Source: Opitutia bacterium
GTDB lineage: Bacteria > Verrucomicrobiota > Verrucomicrobiia > Opitutales > UBA953
NCBI GenBank assembly: GCA_021204635.1
Contig: JAJPZB010000184.1
Location: 1-19,969, forward strand
DNA length: 19,969 bases
Direction of reading: 5' to 3'
Under the pieces are notes generated by a model. That model searched no databases. It was given only the letters and a program-made list of their open reading frames with translations, and had not been told where the DNA came from. The position numbers were made by a program, and so were the translations under genes. Shown in pieces: positions 8,087 to 14,680 of this stretch (position 1 is the first letter of the stretch; each line of letters opens with the position of its first letter).

Positions 8087-8664
8087 AAAACGACCCGCAA
8101 AACCTTCCCGACGAAATCTACCAAAAAGTCTCCGGCAACCTCCTTCTCGCCCGCCAGCGGATAGCCGCCGACGAAAATTTCACGCGCGCAGTCGTCTGGA
8201 TATCGTCGTTTTCCCGCGAAGAAGGCGCGCACGGGCTGGTTTTGAACAAGCCGATGGGCAACAACCTTGGCGAATGCTCCCCGTTTTTTGCGGGAACGCC
8301 GTTGGCGAAAATCCCGATGTTCAACGGCGGGCCCGTCGATTCGTTCCACATCTCTATACTCGCGTGCATTCGCAACTTCATGACCGGCGGTCACTCGATA
8401 CAATGCGGGCTCAACGAGGAAAAAGTCCGCGACTACGCGAACAACCCCGCAGTGAAGCTCTTCGCATTTGCGGGAATGGCAGGCTGGGCGCCAAAGCAGC
8501 TCGAGAGCGAACTCTCCGCCGGATTTTGGCACATCTCGAAAGTCGATTTCAACGAATGGGAAAAATCCGCAGAGCCGGATTTGTGGAATCGCATTCTCGC
8601 CAAGAGCAAAAAACTCGAAGCCAAACTCACGCTCCGCTCGCCGGAAGATTTGTCGTTCAATTGA
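8083..8664 (+). CDS. YqgE/AlgH family protein (DUF179)
   Basis: A 193-aa member of the YqgE/AlgH family, whose molecular role is not well established; Pseudomonas AlgH was linked to alginate regulation. Signatures visible are GNLLLARQRIAADENFTRAVVWI, EGAHGLVLNKPMG (near 45-57), MFNGGPVDSFHIS and the late FAFAGMAGWAPKQLESEL with GFWHISKVD. The length matches the usual 180-200 aa. It begins at 8083 in an ATGA overlap with the deaminase gene and is the last gene of the leuD run. Only 27 nt separate it from the convergent acyltransferase stop, and I see no hairpin terminator there. Confidence 0.9.
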   Translation: MKNDPQNLPDEIYQKVSGNLLLARQRIAADENFTRAVVWISSFSREEGAHGLVLNKPMGNNLGECSPFFAGTPLAKIPMFNGGPVDSFHISILACIRNFMTGGHSIQCGLNEEKVRDYANNPAVKLFAFAGMAGWAPKQLESELSAGFWHISKVDFNEWEKSAEPDLWNRILAKSKKLEAKLTLRSPEDLSFN

Positions 8665-8684
8665 GGCCAGGCGGCACAACGAGT

Positions 8685-8849
8685 GCTGCGGCTAACGCCC
8701 GCCGGTGAGGAAGCGGACGCTCCACGGGGCAAATTTCCTGACCACAATCGACAGCAGGACGCACGCCGCAATCGCGAAAATTATGGAGCCTACGTATGCC
8801 GCGAGCACGCTGAGCGGCGTCTCGTAGCTCAGGCGATTGAGGACGAAAA
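8685..8849 (-). repeat. 165-bp perfect direct repeat, copy A (3' end of acyltransferase 1)
   Basis: Positions 8685-8849 are identical base for base to 9896-10060 (offset 1211). The repeat spans the last ~50 codons and stop of each acyltransferase gene plus a few bases beyond. Immediately on either side the two copies diverge at the usual paralogue level. Confidence 0.95.
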
Positions 8850-9705
8850 TTCTCAATAGTGGCAAAAAAAGCATATGCCCGCCGTAAACGAAAAACATTG
8901 AATCCTGCAAAATCTTCGGCATCGCCAACTTTGGAAATTTTTCCAAAAGCAGCGCGAAAATCGAGCCGACAAACAGGAAGCCCGCGACAGAACCGAGCAC
9001 CCAAATGAAAGCTCCCAACGGTTCCTCGCGATGGAGAAAGTTCATTTTCACGTCCGCGATATTCACTGCAACAACCGCAAAATATAGTAAAATCACGGGA
9101 ATTCGGACCGAGGAAAAGAATTTTGTGAAATCGATCTGCCGAATAGCAAAATAAGCGCCGAAGCAGAAAAATAGCAGAACATCCGGTCCGAAGTGATACT
9201 TGTACGACGGTTGCGCCCAATAAAAATGCATAAGCCCGAAAACAATCACGGGAGCTATTCCAAACTTTTTGATGAGCCAAAATAAAATCGGAGAAAGCAG
9301 GCAAGAAATAATCAATGCATGGATAAACCAAAATGGCCCGTTTTGCCGCCCGAGAACAAAGTCAAGCGCGAAATCGACCACCGTGTAATTGCCAAACGCA
9401 TCGTGTTGCAACAGGCCTGCACGCCACGACAAATACCTGACCACCAAATATGGCACGCCCCAACAAACAAGAGGGATATACAGTGTCCAAAAGCGCTTTT
9501 TAAGTTTTTTGAAATATGTTTCTTTGCTCCATGTTGTGTTCAGGAAAAATAAATATCCGGAAATAAAAAAGAAAAACGGAACGGCGATTCCTGCGTTACC
9601 CCTGACACCTATCGCAGAAAGAAAACACCCCACGCTCGGAAAGATAAAATCATGCGGAGAAGTGGATAAAAAACCAGGGAATGACACGTGCAACGCGACG
9701 ACCAT
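8692..9705 (-). CDS. acyltransferase-3 family membrane protein, copy 1; 5' end cut off by a C9 tract
   Basis: Integral-membrane acyltransferase of the OafA/WbbJ type (acyltransferase-3 family), which typically moves acetyl groups onto surface polysaccharides. The open frame from 9705 starts inside the first helix (MVVALHV; H6 aligns with the family's conserved early His). About ten hydrophobic segments follow, including FFFFISGYLFFLN and NGPFWFIHALIISCLL, and it ends in VRFLTGGR. Upstream the frame stays open to a TGA at 9799-9801 and encodes RFIDFVKFPLTA, the expected N-terminus, with no ATG, GTG or TTG. An ATG at 9830 in another frame starts MEKRDDNKSAELTPP and would join this frame if the poly-C tract at 9785-9793 were 10 (or 7) long rather than 9. 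As assembled it is OFF, or translated only from an internal start. Copy 2 lies directly upstream. The gene is AT-richer than its flanks. Confidence 0.85.
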   Translation of the reverse strand: MVVALHVSFPGFLSTSPHDFIFPSVGCFLSAIGVRGNAGIAVPFFFFISGYLFFLNTTWSKETYFKKLKKRFWTLYIPLVCWGVPYLVVRYLSWRAGLLQHDAFGNYTVVDFALDFVLGRQNGPFWFIHALIISCLLSPILFWLIKKFGIAPVIVFGLMHFYWAQPSYKYHFGPDVLLFFCFGAYFAIRQIDFTKFFSSVRIPVILLYFAVVAVNIADVKMNFLHREEPLGAFIWVLGSVAGFLFVGSIFALLLEKFPKLAMPKILQDSMFFVYGGHMLFLPLLRIFVLNRLSYETPLSVLAAYVGSIIFAIAACVLLSIVVRKFAPWSVRFLTGGR

Positions 9706-9784
9706 CGCCGTCAGCGGAAATTTTACAAAATCGATAAACCGCGACGCTGGACTTCGCCGCCCGACAACCTCATTTAGGATTTGA

Positions 9785-9793
9785 GGGGGGGGG
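9785..9793 (-). repeat. poly-C (coding strand) phase-variation tract, acyltransferase 1
   Basis: Nine G on the plus strand, so C9 in the coding strand, beginning 13 codons after the ATG at 9830. Reading that ATG through C9 gives MEKRDDNKSAELTPPLKS and then TAA (9774-9776). With C10 the frame continues ...LTPPPQILNEVVGRRSPASRF into the acyltransferase. The tract's position and the effect of length changes are read directly; phase variation is inferred. Confidence 0.8.
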
Positions 9794-9841
9794 TTAGCTC
9801 AGCACTTTTATTGTCATCACGCTTTTCCATGGAAGCGGCGA

Positions 9842-9870
9842 AGAGTAAAAATCAAAAGCGACTTTGTAAA
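9842..9870 (-). promoter_or_regulatory. promoter of acyltransferase 1
   Basis: On the minus strand TTTACA (9870-9865), a 17-nt spacer and TACTCT (9847-9842). The -10 ends 11 nt before the ATG at 9830. Copy 2 has the same arrangement with the same spacing, which is the best support. The start site would fall only ~5 nt before the ATG, and no Shine-Dalgarno is visible, so translation may be nearly leaderless. Confidence 0.65.
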
Positions 9871-9895
9871 GTTCGCATTCGTAAAACTGCGGCAC

Positions 9896-10060
9896 GCTGC
9901 GGCTAACGCCCGCCGGTGAGGAAGCGGACGCTCCACGGGGCAAATTTCCTGACCACAATCGACAGCAGGACGCACGCCGCAATCGCGAAAATTATGGAGC
10001 CTACGTATGCCGCGAGCACGCTGAGCGGCGTCTCGTAGCTCAGGCGATTGAGGACGAAAA
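9896..10060 (-). repeat. 165-bp perfect direct repeat, copy B (3' end of acyltransferase 2)
   Basis: Identical to 8685-8849. It encodes the same 48 C-terminal residues (from NRLSYETPLSV to VRFLTGGR) and the stop codon. Confidence 0.95.
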
Positions 10061-10919
10061 CGCCCCAAAACGGCAGGAGAAGTTGGTGCGCGGCATAAAC
10101 AAAAAATGTGGAATCCGACAAAACTTTCGGCATCCGAATTTTTGGCAGTTTTTCAAGAAGCAACGTGACGAGCGAGCCCACCACAAAGAAAGTGGCAAGA
10201 GTCGAGAGCACAAACAAAGACCTCCCGAACGAATCTCCGTGGTGCGCAACGCCCATTTTCACGCTCACGATATTCGCGGCGACAACCACGAAATACAGCA
10301 ATATCGCGGGAATCCGGATCGCAGAAAAGAATTTCGTGAAATCGATTTGCCGAATTGAAAAGTAGGCGCCGAAGCTGAAAAATAGTAGCACCTCCGGCCC
10401 GAAATGATATTTGTATGGAACCGGCCAATAGAAATTCCACGCGCAAAAAATGAGCACCGGAATAATTCCGAATTTTTTGATGAGCCAAAACAAAATCGGC
10501 GAAAGCAGGCACGCGATTATCAAGCCGTGAATGAACCAAAATGGACCGTCTTGAAGCCCGAGAACGGCGTCGCGCACAAAGTCAAACGCCGTGTAGTCGC
10601 CAAAGAAATCGTAATTCAACACCCCTTGCCGCCACGCCAAATATTTGACCACCAAAAATGGCACGCCCCAACAAACGAGCGGAATGCACAGCGTCCAAAA
10701 GCGTTTTTTAAGCTTTTTGAAATAGGTTTCTTTGCCCCACGTGGTGTTCAGAAAAAACAGATATCCGGAAATGAAAAAGAAAAGTGGGACGGCAACCACA
10801 GAAATCCACCTGATGCCCGTCACGAAAAGAAAATCCCATATACTTGGGAAAATGGAACGGTCGCCGGAAGAAATTAAAAATTCCGAGAAAGGAATGTGCT
10901 GCGCGACGACCATCGCCAT
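9903..10919 (-). CDS. acyltransferase-3 family membrane protein, copy 2; 5' end cut off by a C9 tract
   Basis: Paralogue of copy 1 and same family: multipass membrane O-acyltransferase, probably acting on a cell-envelope glycan. The open frame starts at 10919 (MAMVVAQHIPFSEF, with H8 as the conserved early His) and contains FFFISGYLFFLNTTWGKETYFKKLKKRFWTL and PFWFIHGLIIACLLSPILFWLIKKFG, both nearly shared with copy 1. The last 48 residues are identical to copy 1. Upstream the frame encodes SPASRFICFIRFPLM, then the poly-C tract, then a TAA at 11010-11012, with no usable start. A separate-frame ATG at 11038 begins MENSDDVKANLTTPP and joins only if the tract is C10 (or C7). As assembled it is in the same OFF phase as copy 1. 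Loss of phase by homopolymer sequencing error in both copies is the main alternative. Confidence 0.85.
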   Translation of the reverse strand: MAMVVAQHIPFSEFLISSGDRSIFPSIWDFLFVTGIRWISVVAVPLFFFISGYLFFLNTTWGKETYFKKLKKRFWTLCIPLVCWGVPFLVVKYLAWRQGVLNYDFFGDYTAFDFVRDAVLGLQDGPFWFIHGLIIACLLSPILFWLIKKFGIIPVLIFCAWNFYWPVPYKYHFGPEVLLFFSFGAYFSIRQIDFTKFFSAIRIPAILLYFVVVAANIVSVKMGVAHHGDSFGRSLFVLSTLATFFVVGSLVTLLLEKLPKIRMPKVLSDSTFFVYAAHQLLLPFWGVFVLNRLSYETPLSVLAAYVGSIIFAIAACVLLSIVVRKFAPWSVRFLTGGR

Positions 10920-10992
10920 CAGCGGAAACCGGATAAAGCAGATAAACCGCGACGCGGGGCTCTGCCAAACACCGGCGCTATCTAAGGTTTGA

Positions 10993-11001
10993 GGGGGGGG
11001 G
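10993..11001 (-). repeat. poly-C (coding strand) phase-variation tract, acyltransferase 2
   Basis: Nine G on the plus strand, so C9 in the coding strand. From the ATG at 11038 the frame reads MENSDDVKANLTTPPLKP and then TAG (10982-10984). C10 instead gives ...LTTPPPQTLDSAGVWQSPASRF and continues to the stop at 9903. The tract sits at the same codon position relative to the ATG as in copy 1. Confidence 0.8.
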
Positions 11002-11050
11002 TAGTCAAGTTAGCTTTTACGTCGTCCGAATTTTCCATAAAAGGTTGCGG

Positions 11051-11079
11051 AGAATAAAAGCCAGTGGCAATTTTGTAAA
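11051..11079 (-). promoter_or_regulatory. promoter of acyltransferase 2
   Basis: On the minus strand TTTACA (11079-11074), a 17-nt spacer and TATTCT (11056-11051), 12 nt before the ATG at 11038. The hexamers and spacing match the promoter of copy 1 although the spacer sequence has diverged. No Shine-Dalgarno is seen, so translation may be nearly leaderless. Confidence 0.65.
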
Positions 11080-11137
11080 GCTTTCACTCGCGGATGCCTT
11101 TGTAAAATTGGGGCTTTCGGGGCAGTAAAATTCGGTG

Positions 11138-11162
11138 TTGCAAGTTTAATACAAACTTGCAA
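11138..11162. promoter_or_regulatory. perfect inverted repeat between acyltransferase 2 and tRNA-Val
   Basis: TTGCAAGTTT (11138-11147) and AAACTTGCAA (11153-11162) form a 10-bp perfect dyad around AATAC. No T-run follows on either strand, so terminator function is unlikely. It lies 58 nt upstream of the acyltransferase 2 promoter and 36 nt upstream of the tRNA, in a divergent region, so an operator is possible. Nothing else is supported in 11080-11198. Confidence 0.45.
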
Positions 11163-11198
11163 GGCAGGCGCGGTTGCGTCATCTTCACCTTTCATTTA

Positions 11199-11275
11199 GG
11201 GCGTTTAGCTCAGCCGGTTAGAGCATCTCGTTTACACCGAGAAGGTCGTGGGTTCGAATCCCTCAGCGCCTACCA
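11199..11275 (+). tRNA. tRNA-Val (anticodon TAC)
   Basis: A 77-nt cloverleaf with CCA encoded: acceptor GGGCGTT/AGCGCCT, D-stem GCTC/GAGC, anticodon stem TCTCG/CGAGA around loop TTTACAC, and T-arm GTGGG-TTCGAAT-CCCTC. The loop gives anticodon TAC (valine). Two irregular positions are visible, a G-T pair at the acceptor end and a T-T mismatch in the T-stem, but the rest is canonical. ilvN, for valine synthesis, begins only 16 nt downstream. Confidence 0.95.
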
Positions 11276-11291
11276 CGGAAGTAAAACAGGC

Positions 11292-11783
11292 ATGAACAAA
11301 CACACAGTCTCAGCGTTGGTCGAAAACAAATTCGGTGTCTTGGCTCGCGTCTCCGGAATGTTGAGCGGGCGCGGTTTCAACATCGAAACACTCAACGTGG
11401 CGCCGACAAACGACCCCGCGATTTCCCGCATAACTGCGACGATTCTCGCAGACGGAGTTTCGCTCAACCGTTGCATTCGCCAACTCGACAAGCTCGCCAA
11501 TGTCATAACCGTGCAAAGCTTTGACGGGGTTGACACTGTTGCCCGCGAGCTCGTGATGGTAAAAGTCAAGGCAGACAAAAGCACCCGCTCCCAGATTCTC
11601 GAAATCGCGGGAATTTTCCGTGCACAAGTGATCGACGTTTCGCTCGAAAGCCTTATCATAGAGTTCACCGGCAACAACAATAAGATTACCGCGCTTCTAA
11701 AATTGCTTAATAATTTTGAAATAATAGAAATTGCGAGAACGGGAACACTCACGCTCGAACGCGGCGCGAATTCCTGCCAATAA
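11292..11783 (+). CDS. ilvN: acetolactate synthase small (regulatory) subunit
   Basis: Regulatory subunit (163 aa) of acetohydroxyacid synthase, which makes acetolactate and acetohydroxybutyrate for valine, leucine and isoleucine and confers valine feedback inhibition. The N-terminal ACT domain is typical (HTVSALVENKFGVLARVSGMLSGRGFNIETLNVAPT, residues 4-39), followed by ITATI, LVMVKVKAD and the C-terminal small-subunit domain with IFRAQVIDVSLESLIIEFTG. The start at 11292 is set by the homology; the upstream frame runs through the tRNA. GGAA at 11277-11280 may be the ribosome binding site. The catalytic subunit gene ilvB is not next to it, which is unusual. ilvC follows 25 nt downstream. Confidence 0.95.
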   Translation: MNKHTVSALVENKFGVLARVSGMLSGRGFNIETLNVAPTNDPAISRITATILADGVSLNRCIRQLDKLANVITVQSFDGVDTVARELVMVKVKADKSTRSQILEIAGIFRAQVIDVSLESLIIEFTGNNNKITALLKLLNNFEIIEIARTGTLTLERGANSCQ

Positions 11784-11808
11784 CCTTTCTCAAAAAACAC
11801 AAAACAAT

Positions 11809-12909
11809 ATGGCTACGAAAAAATGCTCATGCAAAAAAGCCGGTTGCGCCAAGGCGACGAGCCCTGCTGCGAAAAAGGCTGTTCCCGCGAAGGCTGCAAA
11901 GGCCGTCGCCAAAAAAGCGGCTCCAAAGCCCGTGAAAATCTTCCATGACAAGGACGTGGATACCTCGATCCTCGAGGGAAAGACCGTCGCCGTCATGGGA
12001 TACGGCGCCCAGGGGCGCGCGCAAGCTCTCTGCCTGCGCGACAGCAAGGTGAACGTCATCGTCGGCGTCCGCCCGGGCAAGTCGTTCAAGGCGGCGAAAA
12101 ACGACGGTTTCCCCGTCATGTCCGTCGATAAGGCGGCAAAGCAGGCAGACATCATTCACATCCTTCTGCCGGACGAGAGCCACAAGGACGTTTACGCGAA
12201 GCAGATTGCGCAATACGTCACGCCGGGCAAGACGCTCTGCTGCTCGCACGGCTTCGCGTATGTGTTCAAAAACATCGTTCCGCCGGAAGGAGTTGACGTG
12301 ATCATGGTCGCGCCGAAGGGCCCCGGCACGGAAGTTCGCCGAGTTTTTGAAGAAGGTTTCGGCTGCCCGGGTCTCGTCGCGGTTTTCCAAGACGCTTCCG
12401 GCAACGCGATGAAGACTGCTCTCGCGATCGCAAAAGCCGAGGGGCTCACCCGCGGCGGCGTCCTCGAATGCACGATGCAGCAAGAGACCTACGAAGATCT
12501 CTTCGGCGAGCAAAACGTGCTCTGCGGCGGCATCGTCGATTTGATGAAATATGGTTTCGAGACGCTCATCGAAGCCGGATATCCGCCGGAAATGGCGTAT
12601 TTCGAGTGCATTCACGAGGCGAAGCTCATCGTTGACATCATCTACAACAAGGGAATTGCCGCGATGAACGCCGTCATCTCGAACACCGCAGAATTTGGCG
12701 AATACTACAACGGGCCGAAAATCATCACGCCCGATGTCAAAGCGCGCATGAAAGAATCTCTCAAGCGCATCGAGAGCGGCGAATTTGCCAAGGTGTGGAT
12801 GAAAGAATCCGCGAAAGGCGCGCCGACACTCGCGAAAAAACGCGCACTCCTCGCGCAGCACCCCGCAGAGGTTGTCGGAGCAAAAATCCGCAAACTCTTC
12901 GAGCGTTAA
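11809..12909 (+). CDS. ilvC: ketol-acid reductoisomerase with basic N-terminal extension
   Basis: IlvC (366 aa) converts acetolactate or acetohydroxybutyrate to dihydroxy acids using NAD(P)H and Mg2+. The Rossmann motif is GYGAQG (64-69), with GVRPGKSF as the cofactor-specificity loop. SHGF (136-139) and KGPG (170-173) follow, and the Mg ligands DLFGEQ (D230, E234) and ECIHEAK (E266, E270) are intact. The catalytic body starts near residue 43 and is class I-sized. Residues 1-43 are an added Lys/Ala/Pro tail with three early Cys (MATKKCSCKKAGC...), absent from textbook IlvC. The ATG at 11809 is the only sensible start and the tail is continuous with it. It is cotranscribed with ilvN and ends at a strong terminator. 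Confidence 0.95.
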   Translation: MATKKCSCKKAGCAKATSPAAKKAVPAKAAKAVAKKAAPKPVKIFHDKDVDTSILEGKTVAVMGYGAQGRAQALCLRDSKVNVIVGVRPGKSFKAAKNDGFPVMSVDKAAKQADIIHILLPDESHKDVYAKQIAQYVTPGKTLCCSHGFAYVFKNIVPPEGVDVIMVAPKGPGTEVRRVFEEGFGCPGLVAVFQDASGNAMKTALAIAKAEGLTRGGVLECTMQQETYEDLFGEQNVLCGGIVDLMKYGFETLIEAGYPPEMAYFECIHEAKLIVDIIYNKGIAAMNAVISNTAEFGEYYNGPKIITPDVKARMKESLKRIESGEFAKVWMKESAKGAPTLAKKRALLAQHPAEVVGAKIRKLFER

Positions 12910-12925
12910 AAGAAACGACAACAAA

Positions 12926-12961
12926 GACGTTCCCGCGAAAATCCTTCGCGGGAGCGTTTTT
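12926..12961 (+). terminator. rho-independent terminator of ilvN-ilvC
   Basis: ACGTTCCCGCGAA pairs with TTCGCGGGAGCGT over 13 bp (one T-G pair) around a 5-nt loop, followed by TTTTTAT. It starts 16 nt after the ilvC stop. Confidence 0.92.
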
Positions 12962-13037
12962 ATTCTCCACACGCCGACGCGCAACGCCGGCGAAAACCTT
13001 TCCCCAAAAAAACTCTCCCTCTAAACTCACGACAAAA

Positions 13038-14123
13038 ATGAACAAGCAAAAAGCGCTTGGGACCCTGCTTTGCGCCACAACATGCCTCGCCGCCGGCTCG
13101 CTTCTCGCAGACGAAATCAATTGCAAAAACGGCTCCGTGTTCGTCGGCGAAATACAGAGCATCGACGACGGAATCGCCACGATCAAAAACTCTGCCGACG
13201 ACGCCGGCGAAACCAAGGTAAAGCAGAGCGAAATTTCTTCGATCTCGAGTTCGCAATCGCTCAACCTGCGGCTGAAAAGCGGCGAAACGCTCTCGGGCGC
13301 ACTCGCCCCCGCGCCGGAAGCCGGCAAACTCCTCGTCGGCGAAAAAATGATCTCCGTCGAAGACATCACGAGTTCGTGGCTCATCGACGGGAAAACTCCC
13401 GAGCAGCGCGAGGCGGAAAAATACGACTACGTGTGGTCGTTCGAGGTCGGGCTCAATGTCACCGGCACGACGGGCAATTCGGAAAGCATTTCCTGCGGCG
13501 CCAACTTCCAGACGGAGGTGAAGAACATCGAGAACGACCTCAAATTGTATGTAAAATATAACTACGGAAAAACGCGCGACAGCGGCGAGTGGTCAAAATC
13601 CGCCGACGATCTCCACGCCGGCTTCGACTTCACCTCGGAATTTGCCCCGCCGTGGTTTTGGTATGCGAGGACGGATCTCGGCTTCGACCGCACGCAGAAC
13701 ATAAGGTTCCTCGACACGAGCGCCGCCGGCTTCGGCCTCAACATCATAAAGCAAGACGACTGGAACTTCTCGATCAGGGGCGGTCTCTCATACCGCTACG
13801 AAAATTACCGCGACTACATGGGAACGTGGGACGAAGGCGACGACCCCGACAACACCAACACCTTCGGTCTCGACATCGGCATCTCGCACGACTACTCGTG
13901 GGGCTGGGGCAAAATCGTCACCGAGATAAACTACGTCCCGGGCTTCGACAATTTTCTCGGCAACTACTACATTTTCCACGAAACCTACGTGCAGGTATCC
14001 GTCAAAGATTTCGACCAAATGTATTTCCGCATCGGAATCAAAAACGAATATCGCTCGGAAACCGCGTCCGACGAGCACTTGGACATCACCTACTACCTCC
14101 AGCTCGTCTTCGCCTGGGAGTGA
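13038..14123 (+). CDS. DUF481-family outer-membrane beta-barrel protein (YdiY-like)
   Basis: A 361-aa exported protein. A signal peptide is clear (MNKQK, then a hydrophobic stretch, likely cleaved after SLLA at 24). Residues ~25-125 form a small beta-rich domain (NGSVFVGEIQSIDDGIATIKN, SGETLSGALAPAPEAGKLLVG). From ~137 there are alternating aromatic/polar beta-strands (YVWSFEVGLNVTGTTGNSES, KLYVKYNYGKTRD, WYARTDLGFDRTQNIRF, YYLQLVFAWE), as in the DUF481/salt-induced outer-membrane family. The exact role of the family is unknown. The start at 13038 is chosen because the signal peptide begins there. It has its own terminator and follows the ilvC terminator, so it is probably a single-gene unit. 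Confidence 0.85.
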   Translation: MNKQKALGTLLCATTCLAAGSLLADEINCKNGSVFVGEIQSIDDGIATIKNSADDAGETKVKQSEISSISSSQSLNLRLKSGETLSGALAPAPEAGKLLVGEKMISVEDITSSWLIDGKTPEQREAEKYDYVWSFEVGLNVTGTTGNSESISCGANFQTEVKNIENDLKLYVKYNYGKTRDSGEWSKSADDLHAGFDFTSEFAPPWFWYARTDLGFDRTQNIRFLDTSAAGFGLNIIKQDDWNFSIRGGLSYRYENYRDYMGTWDEGDDPDNTNTFGLDIGISHDYSWGWGKIVTEINYVPGFDNFLGNYYIFHETYVQVSVKDFDQMYFRIGIKNEYRSETASDEHLDITYYLQLVFAWE

Positions 14124-14168
14124 CAACAAACCCTCCCGCCCGCGCAGGCAAATCTGCGGCGCGGCGAC

Positions 14169-14205
14169 AATCGGCGCTTCTCCTCGCGGGGACGCCGATT
14201 TTTTT
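14169..14205 (+). terminator. rho-independent terminator of the DUF481 gene
   Basis: AATCGGCG (14169-14176) pairs with CGCCGATT (14193-14200). An inner TCTCC/GGGGA stem sits above a 2-nt bulge, and seven T in all (14199-14205) end the element. It sits between convergent genes, but a U-run exists only on the plus strand. Confidence 0.85.
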
Positions 14206-14211
14206 GCGCTC

Positions 14212-14667
14212 TCAAAAATCGGGCAACTTTGAATCGAGCACGAGCGTGACCGGTCCGTCGTTCACGAGCGCCACTTCCATGTTCGCGCCAAACACGCCGT
14301 TCGCAACAATGCGCCCGAGTGCGGCGGAAAGCTTCTGCGAAAATTTATCGTAGAGCGCCTTCGCCTCTGCCGGCGCGGCGGCGCGATTGAACGACGGCCG
14401 CGAACCCTTTTTCATCGTGCCAAAAAGCGTGAACTGGCTCACGACGAGCGCGTTTCCCGCAACAGACGCGATCGGCAAATTCATCTTGCCCGCGTCGTCC
14501 TCAAAAATCCGCACGCGCTGCAAACGCGCGACGAGCCAATCGGCGTCTGCCTCCGTGTCGCCCTGCCCGACGCCGAGCAAAATCAAAAATCCCGCGCCGA
14601 TCTCGCCGACGACATTCCCGCCCACCGAGACGCTCGCGCGCTTCACTCTCTGCAAAACAACTCTCAT
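14212..14667 (-). CDS. dtd: D-aminoacyl-tRNA deacylase
   Basis: Dtd (151 aa) hydrolyses D-amino acids from mischarged tRNAs and also clears glycine from tRNA-Ala. Family signatures are MRVVLQRVKRASVSVGG at the start, VVSQFTLFGTMKKGSRPSF (residues 75-93, active-site loop), and the Gly-cisPro motif in NDGPVTLVLDS (136-146). Length matches the ~145-150 aa norm. The ATG at 14667 is fixed by the canonical N-terminus; the longer frame extends into the GH20 gene. It lies 13 nt downstream of the GH20 gene on the same strand, so they are probably cotranscribed. Confidence 0.96.
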   Translation of the reverse strand: MRVVLQRVKRASVSVGGNVVGEIGAGFLILLGVGQGDTEADADWLVARLQRVRIFEDDAGKMNLPIASVAGNALVVSQFTLFGTMKKGSRPSFNRAAAPAEAKALYDKFSQKLSAALGRIVANGVFGANMEVALVNDGPVTLVLDSKLPDF

Positions 14668-14680
14668 GCGAATTACAAAT

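Noticed and set aside
8692..11038. Plain pseudogenes for the two acyltransferases
   Set aside because: The only lesion in each is the length of one homopolymer tract. The rest of both frames is intact, and promoters and leader peptides are preserved in parallel, so a contingency switch explains the data better. A homopolymer sequencing error cannot be excluded.
11827..12984. Minus-strand open frame of 385 codons over ilvC
   Set aside because: It is antisense to an intact ilvC and shows no domain, only His/Arg/Asp-rich shadow composition.
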